64,000 nt of DNA from NCBI GenBank assembly GCA_016938675.1, contig JAFGUF010000031.1, forward strand, positions 1-64,000, read 5' to 3'. Positions 1-7,737 of this stretch are shown in pieces. Source of the DNA: Clostridia bacterium. Its GTDB lineage: Bacteria; Bacillota; Clostridia; Christensenellales; UMGS416. Every line of letters starts with the position of its first letter. The stretch's first letter is position 1. The notes beneath the pieces are model-generated. The model was not told where the DNA came from, searched no databases, and saw only the letters and a list, made by a program, of their open reading frames with translations. The position numbers and the translations under genes are program-made.

Positions 1-74
1 ACACAGAAGTTAAGCTCTTCCGCGCCGATGATACTTGGGGGGCGACCCCCCGGGAAAGTAGGTCGTTGCCGGTC
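1..74 (+). rRNA. rrf: 5S ribosomal RNA, 3' part
   Basis: The first bases match the conserved second half of bacterial 5S rRNA: the ACACAGAAGUUAAGCUCUUC segment, then the GAUGAUACU loop, a G/C-rich helix, and GGGAAAGUAGGUCGUUGCCGG at the 3' end. The 5' half lies outside the window, so this is the tail of an rRNA operon transcribed on the plus strand. The exact mature 3' end is estimated, to within a few bases. The ribosomal RNA operon ends here, because a terminator follows directly and the next gene is a protein gene with its own promoter. Confidence 0.93.
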
Positions 75-84
75 TCAATTTTGA

Positions 85-112
85 AAAACCACTCCTAATA
101 GAGTGGTTTTTT
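85..112 (+). terminator. Rho-independent terminator of the rRNA operon
   Basis: A 10-bp stem (AAAACCACTC pairing with GAGTGGTTTT) around a CTAATA loop is followed by a T run. It begins about ten bases after the 5S rRNA. Confidence 0.9.
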
Positions 113-162
113 GGTATAGTATCATATGATAAGTGACTAATTTTCCATTGCGTTATAGGTGA

Positions 163-191
163 TTTAAATTAAATAATAATTGTGATATAAT
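163..191 (+). promoter_or_regulatory. Probable sigma-A promoter
   Basis: A perfect TATAAT at 186-191 lies 17 bases after a weak -35 (TTTAAA at 163-168). It precedes the gene starting at 217, whose AAAGGA ribosome binding site follows. The -35 is poor, so only the -10 is well supported. Confidence 0.55.
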
Positions 192-216
192 ATCAAAAAA
201 TGCTTAAAGGACAAAT

Positions 217-2574
217 ATGAAAAAAATAATAGTTATCTCTTTAGTTGTAATTCTGATTATCTTTTCTGTTTTACTAATAATAAATTTTAATGAAAAAAAA
301 GAAGCACAGTATATAGAAGATTTAAAAGCGCAGATTGGTCAGTTGTTTGCAGATGAGAATTATCCGGAAGCTATTAATTTGCTTAATCAGCTGGATGAAA
401 AATATATCGAGATTGCAAGCACAGAAATAAATACTCAGATAGAAAAGATTTGTGCAGAAGCAGAAGCACGTATGTCAGAGGAAGATTTATTATATCTTAA
501 AGAGTTGGGCTATAAATACTCACTTATTGACGAAACTATAGAAAAAATACAATCCAAAAAAGAAGAACTGACTAATTCAGCCGCAAATTATGAGCTGGCA
601 GTTGCTCGTTTTGAAGAGAAGAAATATGATGAGGCTCAAGCTCTTTTTAGTGCGGTGATACAAGATGACAATCATTACAGCTTGGCCCAGGAATATTTGC
701 AGCAAATAAGTGCATTGCAAAATAGCTGGGAGAGTGTATTATATTGTAGGAGTACATATATGAATGCCTGTGCTTACGATGGAGAATACATATATTTAGC
801 CTTTTATGAAGATGATGTTGACGGAATATATAAAATAAAGAAAGATGGAAGTACATCGCAGTTCTTCCCTTTAGGCAGAGGTGGTACAAGGCTACAAATC
901 TCTGATATAAACATAGTTGGAGACTATATTTATTTTATAGCCGGTGAGAAGGTTGGATCGGGATATGTCTTCAATAATCCATACAATATATACAGAATGA
1001 AAAAGGACGGTACGGAGCTTACTATAGAAATCGAGGGGAACTTTATAGATTTAATTATAGAAAAAGATGCTGCTTATGCAATATCAAGAGAATATGGTCT
1101 TATTAAATTTGATAAATATTTTTCAGGTGAGAGCATTATTTCAAGCCACAATGTTATAGAATTTTCTATAGTACCCGGAGGCATATATTATACAGTTCGT
1201 GAGAGCCTGGAATATGACGGTGAAAATACGGTATATTTTTACGACGGTACCAACTCACAAAAGATAGACAGCGGAGAAAATATGCACTATCAGAGTTTTG
1301 ATGGAGGGCAGTATTTAAAGTGGATGGCAAGGACGGAGTCTGCTGAATATCTTTATTTGGGCGGCACAGAGGAAGAAATCAGAGTGGCATTTACTGATCT
1401 TTGTACAGTCTACGGAATTATTGACAGCAAGGTTCTATATTCCAGACATGGCATGTATCAGCAGGAGTTTTCAAAATACTATGATATTGAATCAAAAGAA
1501 ACTATCTCAAAAAGTGAGTATGCTCATCTTGAAGAGTACCACACGCTCGAATTATTCTATGAAGAAAACAAACTAATAGTAACAAAGGATGGGAAGCTGT
1601 ATTTCTCAGATATAACAGGTACTATTGTTGAGCCGATAGTTGATGCGGAATTATCAGAAGAAATGCTGGATGAAAATACGAAGGTTATAAAAAGACTAAC
1701 GGACGACGAAATATATTTGGCCGCAGGAGAATCCCCGATAATATGTGTTATTTCCGATAAGCAGTACTGGCATTACAAAGATGATAAAATGAATTTATAT
1801 ATTGAGAAAAAATATATGGATGAGTATGACTCAAATGTCTACATAACGCATATATTTACAAATGACTACAGCTTATTTAAAACCGGCAACGGAACAGGGT
1901 ATGACAAGGCTGTAAAAACCTATCAGGCGTCTTATATATCAGATATGTATCAGATTATATACGGACAGAATACGGATATGTTTTTAGATAGCAGAAATGC
2001 CGACAGAGGGATTATTATCAGGAATGGGGAAGTAATTAAAGATGCTCTTTTATACGATATGATTGCTTACTTTGCGGATGGAAGCATGCAGATATACAGA
2101 AGAGGTGACGATATATCAGCGCAGCAGCTGGTCTCACAAGGTGCTGTAATGTCTTTTTCATTTGGCCCGGTATTGGTGGAAGACTACGAAATAGATGAGG
2201 AATGTGCATATCACAAGCTTGCTGTCAGGAACCCTAGAAGTGCGATAGGGTATGTTGAGCCGGGTCATTATGTTATGGTAGTTTGCGATGGACGGGATGA
2301 CAAGGTATCTGTGGGTCTGAGTATGATACAGCTTGCGCAAGTTTTTGAAGATGAAGGCTGCAGGATTGCATATAACTTGGATGGAGGTACAACATCAACA
2401 ATAACATTCTTTGGTAATTATATAACCAGAAGAACAGCTTACCCAAATGTACCTGAAATATATAACCATAGAGAACTGGCAGAAATGTTTTATATAGGAA
2501 CAAGTGAACTTTCTCCGTATGACCTTGAAGAGGTTACCTATAGCTATGAAGACTACGCAGCAAACCTAAAATAA
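217..2574 (+). CDS. Membrane-anchored protein with C-terminal phosphodiester glycosidase (NAGPA-like) domain
   Basis: A 785-residue protein with an N-terminal signal anchor (residues about 4-23), then a helical, repeat-like segment to about 165 (the A..FEEKKYDEAQALF motif resembles a TPR). A long beta-rich region (about 170-600) follows, with repeated YRMKKDG/YKIKKDG strands typical of DUF5050-like propeller repeats. The last 110 residues look like the phosphodiester glycosidase (NAGPA/DUF2233) family: a VVCDGR segment near 687 and NLDGGTTST near 720, matching the family DGR and NLDGGGS signatures. The catalytic part would sit outside the cell; its substrate is unknown, and the family is known to act on phosphodiester-linked sugars. 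ATG with AAAGGA at good spacing. The gene stands alone between an rRNA operon and a terminator. The N-terminal assignments are inference; the C-terminal domain is more secure. Confidence 0.78.
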   Translation: MKKIIVISLVVILIIFSVLLIINFNEKKEAQYIEDLKAQIGQLFADENYPEAINLLNQLDEKYIEIASTEINTQIEKICAEAEARMSEEDLLYLKELGYKYSLIDETIEKIQSKKEELTNSAANYELAVARFEEKKYDEAQALFSAVIQDDNHYSLAQEYLQQISALQNSWESVLYCRSTYMNACAYDGEYIYLAFYEDDVDGIYKIKKDGSTSQFFPLGRGGTRLQISDINIVGDYIYFIAGEKVGSGYVFNNPYNIYRMKKDGTELTIEIEGNFIDLIIEKDAAYAISREYGLIKFDKYFSGESIISSHNVIEFSIVPGGIYYTVRESLEYDGENTVYFYDGTNSQKIDSGENMHYQSFDGGQYLKWMARTESAEYLYLGGTEEEIRVAFTDLCTVYGIIDSKVLYSRHGMYQQEFSKYYDIESKETISKSEYAHLEEYHTLELFYEENKLIVTKDGKLYFSDITGTIVEPIVDAELSEEMLDENTKVIKRLTDDEIYLAAGESPIICVISDKQYWHYKDDKMNLYIEKKYMDEYDSNVYITHIFTNDYSLFKTGNGTGYDKAVKTYQASYISDMYQIIYGQNTDMFLDSRNADRGIIIRNGEVIKDALLYDMIAYFADGSMQIYRRGDDISAQQLVSQGAVMSFSFGPVLVEDYEIDEECAYHKLAVRNPRSAIGYVEPGHYVMVVCDGRDDKVSVGLSMIQLAQVFEDEGCRIAYNLDGGTTSTITFFGNYITRRTAYPNVPEIYNHRELAEMFYIGTSELSPYDLEEVTYSYEDYAANLK

Positions 2575-2601
2575 TCTGGTATATAAATTAATTAACTAAA
2601 G

Positions 2602-2624
2602 CCGCATTATGTATGCGGTTTTTT
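2602..2624 (+). terminator. Rho-independent terminator
   Basis: A CCGCAT/ATGCGG stem with a five-base loop is followed by six T. It ends the 785-residue gene. The convergent minus-strand gene stops about 30 bases further on. Confidence 0.85.
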
Positions 2625-2653
2625 AGCGAATAGATGATATTTTGTAACGTCGT

Positions 2654-3130
2654 TTACGTTGATTGGATGTCCTGTTTGCCGGTCATGTTTTTAATAGTTA
2701 ATTTAAGGATAGTAGTTTTGTCCACGATCCTTTTATCAAAAACCTGCACGTCTCTTTCTGTAAGGCTTTTCATCAGTATGGAAAGTGCGGATATCTTTTC
2801 CGAATAGCTGTCCACCTTTTCCAAAATGCCTGTGCCTATTATGCTCGTATAGCTCGTTGAACATTCTGAAGGATTTTGGGAATTTGTTATGCCGTAGTCG
2901 ACATCCATTTCGAAGCCTACCTTTGGGTTTTTACTCATCAAATCAAGTTTTTTGCCTTCCTCAGCGCAATGCATGTATAGGATATCTTTGCCGTCTATAC
3001 ACTCATATCCGAAATTCATAGGCACTACATAGGGATAATCTTTGTCATTAAAGGCGATTCGTACGACATCATATATTCGCAGATATTCGTACATCCTTTC
3101 TTTAGACATTTGCTTTTCTTTTCTTCTCAT
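2654..3130 (-). CDS. Pyridoxamine 5'-phosphate oxidase-like (NimA-type) FMN-binding protein
   Basis: 158 residues with the split-barrel flavin family pattern: IAFNDKDYPYVVPMNFGYE near 26-44, then LYMHCAEEGKKLDLMSKNPKVGFE, a signature of the NimA/pyridoxamine oxidase-related group. Members bind FMN or heme and some reduce nitroimidazoles; the physiological role is usually unknown and I do not assign resistance here. ATG is preceded by AAGGA at five bases. It starts eight bases after the stop of the 93-residue gene upstream, so the two are probably co-transcribed. Confidence 0.8.
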   Translation of the reverse strand: MRRKEKQMSKERMYEYLRIYDVVRIAFNDKDYPYVVPMNFGYECIDGKDILYMHCAEEGKKLDLMSKNPKVGFEMDVDYGITNSQNPSECSTSYTSIIGTGILEKVDSYSEKISALSILMKSLTERDVQVFDKRIVDKTTILKLTIKNMTGKQDIQST

Positions 3131-3138
3131 ATAAATCC

Positions 3139-3420
3139 TTATAAATTACTCACTTTATCTTTTTCTATAAATATCTCAATTTCAAATCTTTGAAAATCTA
3201 CTTTTTCCATAAAGTCTGAAGGGATAAACCTGACTAGATTGAAGTTCATCATATCTATCTTGTGCTTATTCAATATTACAGGCATTTCAATATCCAAATC
3301 AGCACATAGATGCTGAATTGCAGATAGAAGCATTTCAATATCCGGCTCCTGATCAGAAGATAGAAAGCTGCTTGCGGATATTTTATTTTTTCTAATAATA
3401 TTACCCCAGATTTTTACCAT
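3139..3420 (-). CDS. Small conserved-looking protein of unknown function
   Basis: 93 residues, soluble, with no signal peptide or membrane segment and no motif I recognise. The middle (EPDIEMLLSAIQHLCADLDI) is helical and the end (FQRFEIEIFIEKDKV) reads as beta strands. It is supported as a real gene by a good GGGAG ribosome binding site before the ATG and by tight spacing (8 bases) to the FMN-binding protein gene downstream. Confidence 0.55.
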   Translation of the reverse strand: MVKIWGNIIRKNKISASSFLSSDQEPDIEMLLSAIQHLCADLDIEMPVILNKHKIDMMNFNLVRFIPSDFMEKVDFQRFEIEIFIEKDKVSNL

Positions 3421-3541
3421 TTTTACTCCCTGTTAAAACAGTTTCGATTTGCAGAGACGTCTAGTATTATATCACAAAACATAGAAATGACCAATAATCT
3501 TTTTTATTGGTCATAAATAATTCAAAATTATCAGTTTCTGC

Positions 3542-4426
3542 TTAGTTCAGCACAAACTCTGCTATATCTGAATACACTTCCTGATTGTTAGTCTCATTTA
3601 CCAGCTCATGCCGCGCGTCTTCGTAAAGCTTGCATTTTACGGTCAGTCCTGCTTCTTTATAGGAAGTCTCTAGGAATTTAGCATCATATCCAAAGCTTCC
3701 GCAGGGGTCGTTTGCTCCGCTGATTATGAAGATGGGCGTATCTTTGGGCATAGATGCAATGTTCTTTGCTTTCAGAGTGCTAAGCAGTACAGCAGATACA
3801 TCCTTAAACATAGATCCGCTGGCAGCAAAGCCACATTTTTCGTCAGCCACATACTTATCCACTTGTTTCTCATCTCTTGACAGCCAGTCAAATTTTGTTC
3901 TGTTTGGCCTGAAGGCTTTGCTGTATTCACCGAACGTCAGGCTGTCGAGCATATTCGCAGGCTTTTCAGCAGGAAATAGTGAAGCTAGGAAAGGCGCAAC
4001 ATCTCGTAGACCAGGCTTATTTATGGTTACTCCGCTAAGGATGCACTTCTCGTATTTATCTTTTGCAGTTTGCAGCACTGCTCTTGCAAAGATTGATCCC
4101 ATTGAATGGCCAAAGAGTATGATGCCAGTTTTAGGACTCTTACTTTTGGCGTAATCATAAAGCAAAGAAATATCTTCAAGCACCAGTTGCCAGCCATCCT
4201 TTCTTTTGAAAACGCCAAGCCCGTCCTGAATGCTTTGCCCGTGGCCTCTTAAGTCCATGGAATAGACGCTAATACCTTTTTTATTCATATTTTGTGCGAA
4301 GTCATCATATCTCTGTGCATGCTCCGCCAGCCCGTGAATAATTATTAATAGTTTTTTGGGTTTTTCAACACTCCATTCATAGCATGCGAGTGTAACGCCC
4401 TTATTTTCCAGCTTGAAGTTTTTCAT
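3542..4426 (-). CDS. Alpha/beta hydrolase, monoacylglycerol lipase/lysophospholipase type
   Basis: 294 residues. An oxyanion-hole HGLAEHAQRY motif lies near residue 31, LRGHGQS near 59, and the nucleophile elbow GHSMGS near 106. A late acid (ISGANDPCGS) and a C-terminal histidine (EDARHELVNE) complete a full Ser-Asp-His triad. This is the serine aminopeptidase S33/Hydrolase_4 layout seen in lysophospholipases and monoglyceride lipases. There is no signal peptide, so it is cytoplasmic. GAGGTG precedes the ATG. It lies 32 bases downstream of the GNAT gene and may share its transcript. The substrate cannot be told from sequence. Confidence 0.85.
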   Translation of the reverse strand: MKNFKLENKGVTLACYEWSVEKPKKLLIIIHGLAEHAQRYDDFAQNMNKKGISVYSMDLRGHGQSIQDGLGVFKRKDGWQLVLEDISLLYDYAKSKSPKTGIILFGHSMGSIFARAVLQTAKDKYEKCILSGVTINKPGLRDVAPFLASLFPAEKPANMLDSLTFGEYSKAFRPNRTKFDWLSRDEKQVDKYVADEKCGFAASGSMFKDVSAVLLSTLKAKNIASMPKDTPIFIISGANDPCGSFGYDAKFLETSYKEAGLTVKCKLYEDARHELVNETNNQEVYSDIAEFVLN

Positions 4427-4458
4427 TTTTGCACCTCAGTTCTATGTTTTTATTCTCG

Positions 4459-5328
4459 TTAGAGAATAATTCTATTCATAAAAATACCTACATCATCCTT
4501 TAATATATCGCTGTTCGAATATAGAGCAGTATTTAAGCCTGATATATTGAAATTCATTTGTTTATAGAAGTCAATTGCAGCACCGTTTTTTGATGTAACC
4601 TCCATAGTAATAGCACGGAATCCTTCTGATTGTGCTCTGTGAACACATTCCTCGATAAGGCCCTTTCCTATCCCCCTGCCCCGCTTACTCTTCTCTACCA
4701 TCAGGTGCCGTATATATAAGGTATTGTTCCAATACAAAGGTTCACAAATAATTATACCCTGTACAGAGGTTCCGCACACTGCGGCATAGGAAAAGCCAAG
4801 TCCAGCCAGGTCATTATACCATGATATATCATCAGCGGAATGCGGTTTGCTGGAATTTAGCACGCCGTCAAGCTCCTGACGAGTCAATGAAAAGAGAGTT
4901 CCCGCGTCAGTCGTGTCCTGCCCTACCCTGTAGACGCATTCGGTTGAGAAGTTATCTTCTCCAAGGTTTTTGTCTATCTCTCGTGTGTAAATCTGCGTAC
5001 TGACTATAGTTTTTTCTGAAAAAAGCGAGTCATAAATGCCCATATCATCAGGATGCATCTCGGTTTCATCATTCTCTGTATCAGCATCTTTTAATATGGT
5101 CTCATGCGGAATGAATTCCACAGCGTCCTCTGCAGGAGGCAGGTCTTTAATTGTTGAAGGAATTGGTGTATCACGAAGTGCTGAATCCTCTTTGCTTTTC
5201 TTTGCTTCCAATACAGCTTCAATTATTTCTTCGTTTACATACACCTGATTTTCGCGTTTTATGTTATTATCCAAATCCGTAAAAACAGATTTTTTATATG
5301 AATTTGCTTTATCGGTTTTTTTTCTCAT
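4459..5328 (-). CDS. GNAT family N-acetyltransferase with an acidic N-terminal extension
   Basis: 289 residues. The C-terminal half (about 130-289) is a GNAT fold, with the acetyl-CoA pyrophosphate loop in RGRGIGKGL near 217-225 and the later AAIDFYKQMNFNISG motif. The first 110 residues are charged, rich in Asp and Glu, and probably disordered; this is longer than the usual 150-180-residue enzyme. The start is chosen from AAAGGC before the ATG. The acceptor substrate is unknown; the extension could serve protein contacts, which is inference. Confidence 0.8.
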   Translation of the reverse strand: MRKKTDKANSYKKSVFTDLDNNIKRENQVYVNEEIIEAVLEAKKSKEDSALRDTPIPSTIKDLPPAEDAVEFIPHETILKDADTENDETEMHPDDMGIYDSLFSEKTIVSTQIYTREIDKNLGEDNFSTECVYRVGQDTTDAGTLFSLTRQELDGVLNSSKPHSADDISWYNDLAGLGFSYAAVCGTSVQGIIICEPLYWNNTLYIRHLMVEKSKRGRGIGKGLIEECVHRAQSEGFRAITMEVTSKNGAAIDFYKQMNFNISGLNTALYSNSDILKDDVGIFMNRIIL

Positions 5329-5400
5329 ATTTTGCCTTTCTTTTTTCTGCCTGATAATTATAACACTTCGACAATTAATTGTGTATAAAAAGCCTGATAT

Positions 5401-6189
5401 TTATTTTTGTTTAGCTTTTCTCATTTTCCTTGCTATAGTTATTGTAAGAATAATAAATGCTACTAATATTATTGCGAGTATATATTTAAGCCTGTTATAA
5501 TATTGATACATCTCAATTACATCTTTATTTTCCTCAGCTACACGTTGATTGAAAATCTTTCCTGCGAAAACAAAATCATTAACCGTTTCGCCCAATATCT
5601 GTGAAGAAAATGTCTTAACAGAATCTGCCGGCTGGCTGTAGCTATCCTGATTCGGAAGAATAAATTCTATTGACGCGTCCAGATTATTCATCTCTTCATC
5701 TATATTGCCCTTAATTTCATCATTAATAGTTTCATAAGCATCAGAATCAATAATACCCCGTGTATCTATACTGCCTGCTATTTTATATTCACTAAAATTC
5801 GAATACGGAGTATACTCATATGATAGGCTGGAAAAAGGTGAAAATTCATCTGTCATCATCTCAAATAGCTTATCGAAAGCATCTTCATAGCTTTCGCACT
5901 GCACCTGTTTTTGGAAATACAGGTGATATGTTTCACCCTCTGCGCTTAGCTGGCTTTCGTACCCAATGCTTTTCCAGTATTCGCTTAGCTTTAAAAGGCT
6001 TTCCTGCGCAAGAGTGATTTGAGAGTAATCATAATTGCTCAGGTCAATTTCCGCCTCGCCATGGTATACTGCTAGGTAATCAGGTGTTATTTCTCCGCGC
6101 AGAACAATGCTGGCGCATCCTGAAAAGCTAAGAAGGATAACAAAAGACAATGCTATAACAAAGTGTTTTTTTAGCAAAAGCAACTTCAT
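5401..6189 (-). CDS. Lipoprotein with a C-terminal transmembrane helix
   Basis: 262 residues. A type II signal peptide with lipobox LSFSGC places the lipidated cysteine near residue 25. The mature part is acidic and likely extracellular, and a hydrophobic helix (ILAIILVAFIILTITIA, about 235-252) is followed by a basic tail (RKMRKAKQK). The protein would thus be anchored at both ends. I recognise no family; the extracytoplasmic region is not repetitive. Its ATG shares one base with the TGA of the upstream metalloprotease gene (TGATG), which means translational coupling and suggests that the two act together. Confidence 0.75.
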   Translation of the reverse strand: MKLLLLKKHFVIALSFVILLSFSGCASIVLRGEITPDYLAVYHGEAEIDLSNYDYSQITLAQESLLKLSEYWKSIGYESQLSAEGETYHLYFQKQVQCESYEDAFDKLFEMMTDEFSPFSSLSYEYTPYSNFSEYKIAGSIDTRGIIDSDAYETINDEIKGNIDEEMNNLDASIEFILPNQDSYSQPADSVKTFSSQILGETVNDFVFAGKIFNQRVAEENKDVIEMYQYYNRLKYILAIILVAFIILTITIARKMRKAKQK

Positions 6190-7499
6190 CAGAATGTTAC
6201 ATCATATGGGTCGGAGAATACTGCAGTGCCATCTGAAAAAACGGCAACAATTCGAAACCTTACAAATCCAAGAGTATCTATTATATCGCTGATGGTATAT
6301 TCGTTCTGCCCGCTGATAAGCCTCTGTATGCCGAATTGCGCGGAGGCATCCTCGTCGCCGGATATGGTCTTTATAGGCTTTAGTATATAGTCATTTGAAT
6401 CATATGCCACCAAAGTGTAGGAAACTATGTTATATGGCCAGGGATTAGTCCATGTCATCGTGTAAGAGCCTGGCGCAGTCTGGGATATACTCATTTCCAT
6501 ATCGCCATATACTGGTGTCAGTTCGGTATATGCAGGAACTTCATTATCAACAAAACCATAGTAATATTCCGCAAGTCCATTCACTTGGCTGGGTGCAGTC
6601 AGAACAGGATTTTCATGAGGATATGAATTCAGCGTAAGCATAGTTTGATTTATATAGTCGTTGTATTCTTTTTCACTGCTGGCATATAATGAGGCTAGCT
6701 CACGGTTATCCAGAAAGTCTATCTGCTGCTTTGCAGTGGGAGACCCCATAAAATAAACATAATCTTCCGCAGCAATTTCCTGCAGGTCCCACATATGATT
6801 ATCAAGATATGAATCCCAATCAGTGATTACTGAGTAAACAGGCATTCCGGATTCATTGCGGAGCAAGGCATATCTTGTAGCCATATCAGCGAGTGTGCCT
6901 GTAAATCCAAAATAATACTGGGTAAAATGGTGACCGTATTCATGGCTTAAAGTCCGTGCCATCGACTCAACGGTCGTGTTTTCGTTTGCTCCTGTAAGCA
7001 CAATTACACTGCTTAATGTAGAAAAATCCAGTGTCATGTCACTGGGAAGCAAGCGGTTTATAGCGATGGGCAAAGAATATTTTTCATAGCTGTTTCTGTG
7101 CAGGCCGGCATATTCATCATAATTATCATCGTGAAGCTCAACTCTGGCTACATACGCAATCTCATCACCGTGAGTATTCTCAAAAAGCTCATGGGCTAGT
7201 AGTTCCAGTTTCGCACTGTTCCAGCTCTCACTGTAGCTGATGAAGCTGATATTATTGTAGCTAAACTCAGCAATGGCATCTTGCACTGTAACATTATTTG
7301 TTTGTTCTTCGCCGTAAATAGTATCAGAATAATTATATGAATTGGAAATCTGGGTTTGCATTTCTCCGTTTTCATTAAATACTGATAATTGTTGTGAGTA
7401 TTTGTTTGCTAGCTGAATTGAAAAATACAGACCTGCACCAATTGCAGCCATACAGGCAAAACTTATAAATAAAGCGAATTTCGCGTTTGATTTTCTCAT
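6189..7499 (-). CDS. Membrane-anchored zinc metalloprotease with C-terminal fibronectin-like domain
   Basis: 436 residues. An N-terminal signal anchor (about 7-30) is followed by an extracellular region holding HEYGHH near 190, the HExxH zinc site. EIAAED about 60 residues later can supply the third ligand in the gluzincin manner. The last 100 residues (YTMTWTNPWPYNIVSYTLVAYD...) read as a fibronectin type III-like sandwich. GGAG lies five bases before the ATG. The gene is first of a two-gene unit with the lipoprotein, overlapping by one base. The target is unknown; candidates are its own partner, wall proteins or extracellular peptides. The protease call rests on the zinc motif and topology. 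Confidence 0.78.
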   Translation of the reverse strand: MRKSNAKFALFISFACMAAIGAGLYFSIQLANKYSQQLSVFNENGEMQTQISNSYNYSDTIYGEEQTNNVTVQDAIAEFSYNNISFISYSESWNSAKLELLAHELFENTHGDEIAYVARVELHDDNYDEYAGLHRNSYEKYSLPIAINRLLPSDMTLDFSTLSSVIVLTGANENTTVESMARTLSHEYGHHFTQYYFGFTGTLADMATRYALLRNESGMPVYSVITDWDSYLDNHMWDLQEIAAEDYVYFMGSPTAKQQIDFLDNRELASLYASSEKEYNDYINQTMLTLNSYPHENPVLTAPSQVNGLAEYYYGFVDNEVPAYTELTPVYGDMEMSISQTAPGSYTMTWTNPWPYNIVSYTLVAYDSNDYILKPIKTISGDEDASAQFGIQRLISGQNEYTISDIIDTLGFVRFRIVAVFSDGTAVFSDPYDVTF

Positions 7500-7652
7500 A
7501 TAAACTCCATGTTATTACTATATAATTATACATCAACTACGATGCTAAGACAACCACGCTAAATCTGAAAAATATTTTAATAAAAATGTGTTTTTTTATC
7601 CATTACCCAATTTGGTTGAAGAATTACTTAGAATGCATTAGCATTATTCGTA

Positions 7653-7680
7653 TTGATTTTTTTATTTATACATATATAAT
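7653..7680 (+). promoter_or_regulatory. Probable sigma-A promoter of the penicillin-binding protein gene
   Basis: TTGATT (7653-7658) and TATAAT (7675-7680) are 16 bases apart, about 58 bases before the chosen start codon. The 238-base divergent gap around it shows no other clear structure. Confidence 0.65.
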
Positions 7681-7737
7681 AAACTATACATTCGTAAATA
7701 AACTATAATGAAGACAATAAATGAGGGATTTATAAAA

